Shown piece after piece: positions 24,409-36,588 of a DNA stretch of 64,000 bases. Location: NCBI GenBank assembly GCA_021904315.1, contig CM038907.1, positions 24,125,223 through 24,189,222 of the forward strand, read 5' to 3'. The first letter of the stretch is position 1; every line of letters begins with the position of its first letter. A program made the position numbers and the translations under genes. Source of the DNA: Sphagnum magellanicum. Taxonomy: Eukaryota; Streptophyta; Sphagnopsida; Sphagnales; Sphagnaceae. The notes under the pieces were generated by a model. The model worked only from the letters and a program-made list of their open reading frames with translations. It had not been told where the DNA came from and ran no database searches.

Positions 24409-24490
24409 TGGTGGCACAGTACAATTGGGCTGTCCGTGAGAAATTACGTTCTCGCTTTATAAGTGGGAGACCTGCGTTACTGGCCTACCT
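24409..24490 (+). mobile_element. Possible tRNA-derived SINE head
   Basis: The sequence TGGCACAGTACAATTGGG (24412-24429) resembles a pol III A box, and GGGAGACCTGCGTTACTGGCC (from 24466) resembles a decayed B-box arm, at tRNA-like spacing. The B box has lost its GTTCGA core. A tRNA relic or SINE head is plausible; a functional tRNA is not. Confidence 0.25.
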
Positions 24491-24577
24491 CGTTCATTAC
24501 TCCAGGTAATGCCATCACATCCAAGACATCAGGCTCCAGCCGCAGTCCACAGTTTGTAATGCTATGCTACGACATAT

Positions 24578-24974
24578 TAGAGTTATCCATAAAGTCAGGC
24601 AATTAGAGGGTGAGAACGGCCAGTTTCGGCATAATAGGGCATCAAATGCATAACTGGGAATGAAAATTTTACAAAAAGAAATAACTGGGACCCAAACTAG
24701 TTTTTCCACCAATTTTGGTGGTAAACTGAGTTTCATCCTTTGTTTCTTTCTCCTGAGCGCCTGCGCTGCTGTTACATATATTTTCACTGCTCCTACTTGT
24801 ACAACTATTATAATTACTCTCGAACCTTGTGCATTAAATGCTGAAACACAGCATTTCATACCCAGATTTAATAAAAAAATTCCTAACTTTGCGAATACCA
24901 TAGGAAGAGGGGATAGGGGGCGAAAGCAGAGGAGATAGGGGATGAAACAGAGGGTGACTTTATAGATAACTCTA
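24578..24974. mobile_element. TA-flanked MITE family A, copy 1
   Basis: The left terminus GAGTTATCCATAAAGTC pairs with the reversed right terminus GAGTTATCTATAAAGTC (16 of 17). Both are bordered by TA (24578-24579 and 24973-24974), as for Tc1/mariner-type insertion. The ~393-bp interior is shared with 31640-32024 over its whole length (for example AACTAGTTTTTCCACCA and GGGTGACTTTAT). No transposase is encoded; short frames over it are chance. Confidence 0.8.
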
Positions 24975-27809
24975 TTATCACACATAGTTTAGATTCACAC
25001 TTTCTGAACTATATGGCCCACCACTGGATGATGAGCCCAAATGTTACAGTGATAAAATAGACCTCCTTGCTCCTTAAAAAACAAAATGCACATCAATATC
25101 ATTGTGAATAGAAACATTGACTATTGTGTACATGAATTTGCTACACATCCTTACTAGGAATTTCTAAGCACATGAAGAAAAGATAAAAGCTGATCTGTTG
25201 CTGGACAGTCCATGCCTGCAAGTATCACAACATGGGGTGGTTCTCTTTTTAGCTGTTTCCTGGAGCCAGGCCTTCTTCATCCTCATCAAAGCTAGTTAGC
25301 AGTTGTCATACTGGGGACATTACCTCTTCTCACAAACAGGGTACCACCAATCATCGTACATGCAAGAATCCCACATCCACTCTTGACATTCTGCCTTGAG
25401 ACTCGAGAGGGAGCTCAGGCTTTTTTTAAATAATGCATAGGCATATACATATATATTCTCATTCATCAAATTGGACTTATTTTAAGCATAAAATAGATGT
25501 GCTTTGTTGCATGTCTCTCTCACACATCTGTCACTTTGACAAAGTAGGTGATCTTTCAGGTATTGATGTCATAACACAATAATGTAAACATAACAATTTG
25601 TTTCAAGGATCATGGTCTATTACTTACTTCCCCCATTTTCTCAACATGTGTTGCAGTGGGAGAAGGTCAAGGTTGTGGCCATGCACCATAGCCACACCTT
25701 TCTCACATGTAAAATTCTTGAACACTGCAAGATTCTAATAAGCCATAATCATGAGACTAGACCTATTTTAGTATATGGGGAGGCGCACAAGTGAGTGCCT
25801 TTCTCCCCCATGGACCCAGGGGAGAGCCCAAGGTCTAGCAATATTATTTAGTTGTGCATGACTCATGCTAATGGTATACATTGGGGTCTTCAAGAACAAA
25901 TTTGCAATGTTGAAATAAAGTGTTCACAGTGGAAAGATATTTGACAAGTCCCATGGCAACTCATCTTCATGCATGGAGCATGGGATGTTGTACTCGAAAC
26001 TATACAGGATTGTGTGTTTGTGTAAAATGCAGGTCCAGCTTGTGAGATGGACACCCATATGCAGGGTGCTGCCAACCGGTCTGTGAGCAGCAGTTTAGGG
26101 TTTAGAGCCGCAGTCTGAGAAACCTTCGCTTGCCTGGAAAAACAATTTTGCACTCAATAGGGTTTCCAATTTCCACTCTAGTAAATTAGGATTAAGGAAC
26201 TATTTTTCTTGGGTTTCAGAAACCATTAAACTTGGCATGTAGAAGCTGAAGACAAGTCCAACATTGTGGTGAGAGACAATGTGGTCGATCATTTTGAGAC
26301 CTAATACACAGTCTTGTCACAGTTATTATACTAATTTTGCTCTAACGGAAGATCAGTTGTAGGTTTCTAACAGTGTTTTGTGGCTCTCTTTTTATTTCTC
26401 TGTGTATTTGGGAGAAGAACCCTAGGGCATTATGCCATGGGGAGATCCTCCTAGTTTTTATATGTTCCTGTGTTCCCATAATAAGAGAATCATCTACATA
26501 TGGGGAGGTTTTTCGTATTTGTAGGTTTTCCTGAGGTTCAGAAATGCCCTTTTGTGCCCTAGGAGAATCCACTCATACAGGAACGGCCCCTACAATAACA
26601 TTGACAACTGTGGCGATTGTCTTTGACCATTTCATTTCACTAAAACTTGCTTAAATTATTTTGGAATATTTTGACTACTTCCTGGCGGGCTCACATGAGC
26701 AGCATACATATGCTTCATCCAAAGTATGAGATGCAAGCAAAAATCCGTTTACAAGTTCCAAATGAATGCAAATTCAGTTGACCATTTGAGGATCACAAGA
26801 TTGAACATGATCTCCACTCTAGTCTGAAAATGTTGCACGCATATCATGCAACTAAGTCTGAAGTACTTAAATCACAGTCCTATACGGATGTTTCTGCTGG
26901 ATGGAAAAGACAAATTGAACTGCTCAGAATTCTGCACCCAGTACTATTGATGTTCTACTTGCAAGCACAAGAAAAGCTCGGTCTACAGCAGCACGGACAC
27001 TAATGTAAACCTAGTCAGCATGTCCAACCCCACACAACTGGAACCACAAGGAAACAGAAAAGATTGCATAGAATAACCATTACATTCAGGGAGTTGCATT
27101 GGCTTTTAAAGCCAGGGGCCCATCCTCTAGAACAGTATCTGCATTCCTAGTGCTTTGAACTGTTCATGCACTGTAATGCTATTCATGCATCAGAATGCTC
27201 TTCTCTGGAGAATGAACAATGAACCTGCCTTCCAATTTTCTGTCTGGTATCAAGCTTGCTTTTTGCACCAGTCAATGCAGTGATATTTTTTTTTGGGTTT
27301 TCTGATGTTGTTCAAGTGACCTCCAACTACCTCGGCAGGGTGGGTTGAGGTGGCACATTACACATACCTGACATGGCTATTTGCTTTTTATTGGTGTTAT
27401 AAAATGCTGATAAGTTCCGTTTAGTATTCAAATTATGTGGTGGCATGAACTTTTTATTGGTACATGCAAGGTGTGACAGAATTGTGAGTGTTGTAGAAAT
27501 TTTGGCCATCTTTAATCGTGCAATTGAGCAAATGTGGCAAATTTCAAACACATATTTGCTGAACAACCCAAACTCCATCACAGTTCGCAATCACCAACTT
27601 TTCTACATATGCAAACAAATCTCCCGTTAGGCCAGCACATTGTGTCTAAATTTGCATGAGTCCAATAATGAGAATTTTCGCAATTTCAGAAGTTTTGGAC
27701 AACCCATCGAACTTACAATAACTGGATTCTTGAAGATCCATTATTACAACAACTTGATGGACGTCATCTTTCCCAACCCATACACATTATGCAGAATCCA
27801 ATTTTTCCC
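24975..27809. other. Intergenic DNA, no gene recognised
   Basis: Moderate base composition with short open frames on both strands that match no family I know. On the minus strand at about 26506-26472 a frame reads YVDDSLIMG, which recalls copia reverse transcriptases, but the resemblance does not extend on either side. Confidence 0.3.
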
Positions 27810-27817
27810 CAAACAAC

Positions 27818-28149
27818 CCCGAGGGGACACTAGTAAATTTTTTTTAAAAATATATGAGTAAAAATATAGGGTGCAATATATTGGTTGTTGGCTAAAAATT
27901 ATAAGTTAAGCAGGTAAATGATAGGGTACATTTTATTCCAATAATCAATTTAATTATAATATAAGGTATATAATAATCTAAAATAATGGATTATAATTAA
28001 TATAGGGTGGCTTTAGTACGTATATATTGAAATTTAGATAATAATAGGGTGATAAAAAATAGGTTGAACAATTCTCTAATACCCCCTTTAAAATGTTCGT
28101 TTGACGCACATAGATCCCAAACTTTACATTAAGCATCCTCCCCCGGGGA
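27818..28149 (-). mobile_element. hAT-type MITE, copy 2, inverted (8-bp TSD CAAACAAC)
   Basis: This is the inverted counterpart of 15004-15346: it shares GAGTAAAAATATAGGGTGC and CAATATATTGGTTGTTGG with the reverse complement of copy 1. Termini are CCCGAGGGGACAC on the left and CCTCCCCCGGGGA on the right. Perfect 8-bp direct repeats CAAACAAC flank it at 27810-27817 and 28150-28157. Confidence 0.85.
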
Positions 28150-28832
28150 CAAACAACACAAAACAACTTTGTGAAAAAACATATCATTATTGAAGAAAAT
28201 GGTTAAGAAACATCACACAAAGGTGTTTGATAGAACAATATCTACAAATGTGGGGTTTGGTAACCTAGGCAAGAATGAAAGAACAAGTTTCAAACCTAAC
28301 TATTTCCAGTCATATGATGATGGCAACCATTGCCTCATATTGTGTAAAAATAGACATACATGTTACAAATGTATTAGTTCACAAAAAATTACTACAACCT
28401 TTCCATTTACAACAAACTTTGGAAGGTTGGATAGTTTATTATCATCAAAATGACAACATCTGCAAATGTTTCAAATTTCTTACATTTGTTACCCAAGCCC
28501 TTCCTTTCATCTCTAGTTGTTGCAAACTACTTATGCCCTATTCTAAATGCAAACTAGATGAAAAATTCAAAACAAAAGCTTGAGTGAAATAACTAAAGGT
28601 CCAAACATTTCCAAAATCTAGGGTTTGATGCATTTTGTGACAACAATTTTTATGTAATACCTTCCAAAGGAATTGAATCCTAGCTTGGAGAAGGAGTTTG
28701 CTTTATTAAACTAAATAGCAAACCTACAAAACAAGAGACATTAGTATCCTATCTATGAATAAACCTGACATACATGTACATTCAACTTGCAAGGAAGGTT
28801 AACCTCAAATTATTTAACCCATGGATGTCATG

Positions 28833-30540
28833 TTACATCTCCACCACATACGAATATTTCTTTTCACTTTCACTCCATCGAATGATGGCAGTATAGAATG
28901 GAAAGTTGTCAAGCTTAAAAAATTCTTGCATATACATTTTAACAATTAGACCAAGGTGCATAATCAATTGATTCTTCAACTTTGACCCCACAAAAGTAAA
29001 TGTGAAAAACATACATTTGTCCTCCACACTCCTTAGAACAACGACAACCACAAGTTCAACATGCTTTAGGTATTTAGATACCTTGCATTTCAAAACTTGG
29101 TTTATATGCAAACGTTTTCACATTCGAATGGTAAGGTTACAATCATAAAGGGGTTGCATGGCAACAATGCAATTAGATTATATAGTCACAACAAAGATAA
29201 AAGCTTGCCTAATCAAACTTGTAAATTAACATCCAACAAGGGATTGTGTCAAACACTAGTTAGTGATTTGGTTTTGTTGTAACAATATTGTTCTTTCAAA
29301 ATGGCTAAATGGTTATGAATGTTGTTGTAGAATTTGGTTGCATCCAATATTGAAAGTAGATGATGTCTATGGCATTCATCACCTCATACAAGGAATAATT
29401 TGTCCAACTCAACAAAAAACCTTTAACAACAAAATTACACTACTCTTTGATTTTTTGGCATGTAGATGCTCCAATCATGTTTAGTTGTTGTGGAAAAGTC
29501 TTTAGTAGATTTGTCAATTTTGTGAAACATGTACAAGTGTTGAATGAAATGAAAATAGCATATTCAACTTATGTTTACAACTTGATCCACCATTGAATGA
29601 ATAGTACAACATTATAAATGCATCCCACCAAGTCCCAAAAGCTCTTCAAATGGTCGTACGAATATTGCAACTCAACATCCACATACATGGTGTATAATTA
29701 CACCTAACACATCTACACAATTGCAAAATTGTCATTGCAAATTTTCTCAAGCTTTATACAATGTTAACAAGTTAGGCCCATGATAATTTTCACATTACAT
29801 AGAAGCTCACAGTTGGTCTTAACACTAGAAATGCTTGCACCATCATTAACCGTTTTGACCATGAATGTCTTGTACTCATTGTGCACTTGTTTAAAGGGAG
29901 CCAACATAGAAATCCACATTGTTTTAATGTTCTTCAAATTTTTCAAACCCTTTGCTTGAATCATCTCCATCAACTTAATGTGTTCAAAGTGTCTTTTGGG
30001 AGATTGATTATAGTATGTATACATAGATGCAAACAAATTTTCAATCTTTGCAAACTGAAATCAAAGTAGAGGTGATTTGGACAACCAAACTACATTGATG
30101 TACCATACAATGGATGTCAACAATGTAAGGGTTGTATTTATTCATTAGTTGAACAATAACATTCATCTTCAACACTCAGAACATTATTACAATATTTGCC
30201 CCAAAGTAAACAAACTCATTAATAATGTTAGCCTTTAATAAACCACCAAAAATAAAAAAAGAATGAACAATCATAGGAATGAGGTTGTTGAATGTGCCTC
30301 CATCCACAATCCTTTCAAGATTCAAAAGAATTGGATTTTTTTTTCCAATTTCAAGAACAACATATGCATGGCTGGATATATGGGACTTGTTGTTCACAGC
30401 TCTATGTTCATCACAACTTATCGAAACAAATTTAGCTTCTTACACAACCAATTTCATCTTATTCAAAATCACATTATGCATGGATGTTCCAGTCAAAACA
30501 TGTTGGTTTGGCTTAGCAAAATGGTTTTGGCCCAGCATTT
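28833..30540 (-). pseudogene. hAT-related (ZNF862/KIAA1586-like) transposase relic
   Basis: Minus-strand blocks follow the order of plant ZNF862-like hAT proteins. They are AKFVSISCDEHRAV (about 30430), HAYVVLEIGKKNPILLNLER with VDGGTFNNLIPMIVHS (30390-30270), MNKYNPYIVDIHCMVHQCS (about 30150-30085) and NQSPKRHFEHIKLMEMIQAK with KTMWISMLAPFKQVHNEYKT (30010-29870). Next come EVMNAIDIIYFQYWMQPNS (about 29390-29330) and a C-terminal dimerisation-like part, VEDKCMFFTFTFVGSKLKNQ to DNFPFYTAI (29060-28870). Frameshifts and stops separate these blocks, for example a TGA and frame change near 30045. The protein is not functional. It lies beside hAT MITE copy 2; whether the two belong to one element is unknown. 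Confidence 0.78.
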
Positions 30541-31639
30541 TTTCACAGGATGCTGAAGCTGACAAAAAGGTACAGCAAAGCCTAACTCCTGCTGTTGATT
30601 GGCTAGAATATGATTTGATTGGTCCAAGTGGGTTACTAGTAGTAGATGGTCACCTTTTGGAGTCCTCAAGAGATTGGTGGGTCTTCTGCTTCCTCCAGAG
30701 AAAAGTTACCCAAATAATTTACTCCTGCCAAGGAGCTAGCTAGGACCTACACATACATATTAGGTCAAACTCACTACTGAGAACACTTCTACACCCATCA
30801 TGTTTGGCCAAAAAGGCAGGACATTTTTAGCTGGCATCAATATCTTCTTGGCTAGCCATTCTTATTAATTTTGCAAAACTTGAGGAACCCAGTAATAGTA
30901 CTTGCTGTTCTCATGACAACACCTGAACACAATCTGTACTCTTTGGGTCACTTGAATCGCATAGTGTATGAAAAGCTCCTTGGTGCATTGTACCTCAAAG
31001 ATCTCTTGTCTCCTTAAAAAGCAAGACACTTATCTGACCCTACCTCCACCATGCAATGGACCCCATTACTAGGTATAGGTCTTATTGCCAACTATAAGAT
31101 ACATCATATATCAGCACAGATCCTTGTGAAGATTTGTACATATCATGTCATCAGGATGTTAGAAAAAGTTTCAACTCTGAACCTAATCTCTCAAAGGTTT
31201 CAACTTGTAAAAGGTAGAAGAGAAGGGCCTAAAATTTGGAAGAGAAGTTATGGCAGCATTACAACCCATTTGTTATGCAAGATCTTCAGTCCATTGCAGG
31301 TGTGTTTTTAAGGGGTGTATTTTGGTTCCAATTTTGATGGGAATAGGCTTAGCATGTAGTGCAAATTAGAATATCTAGTATTTGTCTTTCCAGATCCATA
31401 ACCCCTTGTCATAGGTCATCAACTTAGTGGACATGCTTGTAATGAAAAAGCATAAAGATTTGGACAGTTTCAAATGTTGCATTCAGTATGGTATAAAAAT
31501 CTTAAGAAAACCCTGCACATTATGACCTCAAAAAGAAAAGTGAATTACTACTACTCATTTGATAAGTTATCATTGTTGACAACCCATGACATAAGCTTTC
31601 CACTTTAAATCCTCCTTTCCCAGAAGCTATGAGATACAT
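30541..31639. other. Intergenic DNA, no gene recognised
   Basis: Plus-strand frames at 30560-30743 and 31051-31311 show no recognisable domain and lack convincing splice context. Confidence 0.3.
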
Positions 31640-32024
31640 TAGGTATATCTATTAAGTCCGGCGATTAAGGGGCGAGAATGGCCAGTTTCAGCATAATAGG
31701 GCATCATACGCATAACAGGGAATGAAAATTTTACAAAACCAAGTAATTGGGACCCAAACTAGTTTTTCCACCAAAATTGGTGGTAAACTGAGTTTCATCC
31801 TGTCTTTCCTTTTTCTTGAGCCCCTCCACTGCTGCTACATATATTTTCACTGTTCCTACCTATATAACTATTATAATTAATCTAGAACCTTATGCATTAA
31901 ATGCTGAGTTTTTGCATTTCATACTGAGATTTAATAAAATTTCTTTACTTTGCGGATACCCCTGAAAGAGGGGATAGGGGGTGAAAGCAGGCCCAAAGAC
32001 AGGGTGACTTTATGGATAACTCTA
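31640..32024. mobile_element. TA-flanked MITE family A, copy 2
   Basis: Same element as 24578-24974, in the same orientation. The right terminus GACTTTATGGATAACTC followed by TA is well kept; the left terminus (TAGGTATATCTATTAAGTC) has several changes. Internal blocks such as AAACTAGTTTTTCCACCA and CTGAGTTTCATCCT are conserved, with small indels relative to copy 1. Confidence 0.78.
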
Positions 32025-33644
32025 TAATCATAGGTGTAGAAGCTTTTGAAGTAGTACTTAGTAGATGGAACTGGTACTCAATTTTGAGAACTTTTGTTGG
32101 TTTACATAACACAAATGCATTGAGAATAGTATGGTCATAGTCTTAAGAACTTTTGCATTTGACAAAACACTTTAAAAGAACACATGAGTATTTCCAAATT
32201 GTTTCAATATTAGATCAGCCTTGAAACAATTATGTAGGCCGATTTTCAAGTAAATGGGTTTCACAACTTAGCAAGATCTATACATTTATGAACGCATAAT
32301 CTTTACCCCAAAACATACATTGAGGATGGAATGGAGCTACAATGCCTGTGACCCTAATTTGTGCATGGTTCAACCTTACTTGGGTTTATGTTCTTAGGCT
32401 TAGGAAACATCAAACTTTCTTTTAATTTTGTATAACAGGTTAGTTTGCAATTTGGTAACTAATATATCAGCTTGAAGCAATTAGAAAGAAAGTAATTCAA
32501 ATATTCATGATAATTACAATTGGGCAAAACCATAACATGTCAAGATATTATTCTAATATTCAGATAATTCAATATGCATAAATAAAACATTGGTACATCA
32601 TCTTTTTAAATGACAATCTGAAATGTGCATCATGAATACAAAGAAGGATGTGCATTATATTAATGGTAATGCAAATTTCACTTCACTTGACATCATTTTT
32701 TGTTCATTTGATTGTGATTGCACTTATAAATCTCAATTTTGTAAATTTAAAACAGATATGTTATTACAAATCTAGCCCCTCAAAGACCTTTAGCTTTTTT
32801 CTTTTTTTTCATTTCATAATATTGAAGAAATTCAATTGTTCTATGTCAAATGGATAATCTTTAGATTGACCATGGATTGCAACCAAGCAACCTAGTCTAT
32901 TAGGGGTCATGGCAAACGTAAACAATATTTTCTTTTCATATTTTAGGGTCAAAATTTGTACAAAGGTTGCAAGGCTTTAATATTTTTTGATGATAATATT
33001 TTTAAATACAATGTAACAAGTATAGAGTATTCAAAAGCACTTTTAAAAAATTATAATCTAACAAAATTGGCAAAGTTTCATCATTTGGCAACAAAAAAAA
33101 TAAAATTAATGAGATTCATACAAACGATTTTTTTGAAAACAATGTGTTGTACACTAACCAAATTTTGAATAGAATTTTTTCAAATTTCCATGTTTAGATT
33201 AGTTTCTAGTAGGTCACCAAATTATAGTAGCAGTTTTTAAATTTTTCTACTTTTCTCTTTCTCCTATAGCCAAATTTGGGTGATTGTGAATGAGGTTGCA
33301 TCACAATGAAAACAAAACCCTAGTGCTCTTAATTTTTTTAATTTTTTAATGTTTTGAAATGCACTAAAATGAAATAATTGTGAAAAAAATTTATCCACAC
33401 CAAATTACATAATATTATAAATGTGAATTTGTTTTTGTCATTTGTATTGTTGGTCATTATAAACATCATAACTTTCTAATCCATCCCTTTCTATAATGAA
33501 TTCCAATATGCCATATCATCTTAACAAACAAACCCATTATTTTTTAAATATCCACAATAAGTGACAAGTGTGGTTCCTTTTATCATGTTTGCACCCCAAG
33601 ATCATATGGCAATTTGAGACCCATTTTGTCATGAAGTCATAAAT
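32025..33644. other. AT-rich intergenic DNA
   Basis: No gene, RNA or repeat pair recognised. Short plus-strand frames at 32648-32857 and 32956-33168 are hydrophobic, AT-driven and have no family resemblance. Confidence 0.35.
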
Positions 33645-36588
33645 CACTAGAAAAAAATTGTGTACTAACAATTGGGTTAACAATTAGTTTTTATTTTTAA
33701 ATATCACATGCAACTACTATAGTGTCTAGTTGCATTAGACAAGTCATAAAAGACATATTAGTTGCAAAAGACATTACATGGCACATTGTATGTCACCTAG
33801 TTGCAATGATAATTACATTAGGGTTGCAACCAAATATTTGGATTCTCTCCAATTTTGGAGAAAGAATGGCACACCTTTGATCTACCTTTGCAACTATTTT
33901 TGCAACTCACATAAACATGCCCAAACATATAAATGTTTGCATAAACATATGATTTAACAAGGGTCTAGTCATGGACACTTGAATGTAGATCACATGCACA
34001 CCTACCTAATATTTATGTAAAAGAATGGTAGGTGGGTAACCTAAGCAACCTAGGCCTACCCTAACCTAAGCTAGTTATCCTAACCATCAACATAACCTAG
34101 CCTAGGCATATAGAGAGATTGCAAAGTTGAGGAATAGAACCCCTCACCTCCACATATGTTAAGAGACTAAGTCCTTAACCGCCACATCACATCTTCAACA
34201 AACAATATTATGTGTCATCATGTTATTCTAATCATTTTCTTCTAACCTACCTAGGTAGCCTAATTTACCTACCCTACCTACATCTAGCTACCTAACCTAA
34301 CTAGCTTCCTAGCCTAACCTATCTAGGTTAGTTACCTATCTGCCTACCAACCTAGCCTAGAATAGCTTGCCTACATAACTACATGTAAACCACCATAGAC
34401 TAGCTAGCTAAATAGCTACCTATTAAATATCAACTCCGTTCATGTTCTCCCTAGCACCAACCTACTTACCTACTTATGGGTCCAAACATAATAAAATGAG
34501 CCAAGGACACCAAGCTAAAAGTCTTTTTCAAGGACTACATTTGACATGTGGCATTCATTTGTTGGTATATTATCCCAAATCTTGCATTTTTCATACCGAG
34601 TGAATAACTATGTGATAGATATATAAAAATTTGATGACACTTTGATCATATATCATATATACCATGCTTTTTACCACCTAAAAATGAAAAAAAATTGTTC
34701 AAGGCACATCTTCAAATTTCATAATTTTCAAGGCCAAAAACACATTTGAATCAAGAGCACCAAAATGTATTGTAAACATGAATTTCACCAATTTCAATTC
34801 ATGTTACTCTTTTAATCATCAATATTTGGATCCTCTACAATTTTGAGAATGAATGGCACACATTTGATGTGAAAAAAAGTCATTTGAAAGAAATAAAAAT
34901 TGTTTATAAATAAATTTTGAATGCTTTGAACATGCAAAAGGACTTTCGAAGGATCATGAATTTTGATCAAAATTCTATAATTGAAACTTTGTAATTAATG
35001 GAACCTTATTTTGAAATTGATAATCCAAATTATTGTGTTTCCCTTGGGATTTTTTGAAAAGTAAAGTCTACACTTTTAAACATCGTGTCCCCTCATTGTG
35101 GTTCCTTTTATTTTGTTTGTACTTATATTGCCTAGTTATTGAATCTTGACCTAGTTATCAATCTCATTATTTATAACCTATCAATTGGCTATTGAATTTT
35201 TTTATAATTAATTAATTAATAACTAAACCCCTTGGTATGGACTTTTCAAAATATCATAACTTACCTAAATGACATGGTTATTATTTAGGTCAGTTATCAA
35301 TCCTAAAACACCAAAAACATTTCATAATAGAAAACCAAAAACCTGAAAAATAACATAATTAACTGATCTATAACCAATAGTTATCAACCAAGTATTTGAA
35401 AACCTACCTTTATGAATAATAAAAAAATATTACTAAATTTTTTTGATAACCTTATTAGCATCCAATTTTTTTAATGTTGATATTGGTAACCAAATTGGCA
35501 CCCAAAGTTTTTACATAAAATAACCTATTGATAGGTATGGAAAAAATCAATAACTACCCAACACCAATTTGTAGCCTAATTATTAATTCCCCAAACTTAT
35601 ATAACATTCATCATTGGATGTGACCACGTTGGATGAAAAATATCACTTTTCATCCATCTATTCATCCAAATGTAAGGCAAAAGTATCCTTGGGTAATATC
35701 ATTAATTTCATCACAATTTAATTTTACTTGAACCATTGAACTTTAGAAAAATATTAAAAACATTAAATGAAAATAAAATTAGAAGTTTGTAGTGACTTGA
35801 TTTATTAAATTGTATAGATTTTGAAACTTTAATGAGATAAAAAAATATTTTGTATTTTAATTTTCATAATTACTACATTAAAATAAAATTTTAGGAATGC
35901 AATTCAATGTTTACTTTCCTTGAACATTTTGGCCACAAACACAAGTTTGAAACATGTTTTGGTTTTTTTCTTGGGATATCATTTTCAAAGGTACCTTCTG
36001 TGGCATTCTATTTGATTACTTGATTATGTAATTTATTGAGTAGGTATAATTTAGTTAAGAATATCCAAAATTTAAAAGTCTAATTTTGAAAAAGGCCATT
36101 GCAATTATTAATACAAACTTCTAATAATTCTCACCTTTTTATTCCAATAAAAATTTTAGGCAATATATTTTGGCATGCAATTGATAAACATGAGAAAAAT
36201 AATTATAATTATAAAAACATTTGAAATAAATGGCCAACAAATATTATTTGATTGGTTTTATTAATTTACCATTCCTTAAGATGGTTCCTAATGATACTAC
36301 CCAAGGATGTTTTTGCCCTATACAACTTAGTCATAATATATTCCCACACCTACAACCACAACTAACACATAAACTTGATAATACATATGATAAATTCAAA
36401 AACAATAATTACGCCAAATATTCACATATGTAACTACAAATTGGCATGTGACACAATTTAATTACGCTTGTGATTAAAACGACCTATGACTTGGTGACAC
36501 ATAACACTACAATAATTTTATTTTATTTGGAAACTAATTGCATGTAGTCATGAAAACTACATTGGTATGGACATGATTTCTTCTAGTG
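33645..36588. mobile_element. Non-autonomous CACTA (En/Spm-like) element 1, TSD AAT
   Basis: The left end reads CACTAGAAAAAAATTGTG and the reversed right end CACTAGAAGAAATCATGT, the CACTA signature. The 3-bp duplication AAT borders both sides (33642-33644 and 36589-36591), as is standard for this superfamily. Subterminal parts contain repeated TAGTTGCA/TGCAACTA-like words (33705-33840 and 36525-36560). No TNP2-like transposase frame is visible in the 2,944-bp body, so it is a deletion derivative or relic. A degenerate CCTA/TAGG block lies inside at about 34020-34460. Confidence 0.75.

Noticed and set aside
24515-24985. 156-codon minus-strand frame and 92-codon plus-strand frame
   Set aside because: Both lie within MITE family A, and the second copy at 31640-32024 breaks them; they are chance frames.
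26472-26506. YVDDSLIMG on the minus strand, like a copia reverse transcriptase
   Set aside because: Only about nine residues match, and no neighbouring reverse transcriptase or integrase motifs are seen in any frame; chance is likely.
30279-30743. 154-codon plus-strand frame
   Set aside because: Its first part is the antisense shadow of the ZNF862-like relic, and the remainder has no recognisable domain.
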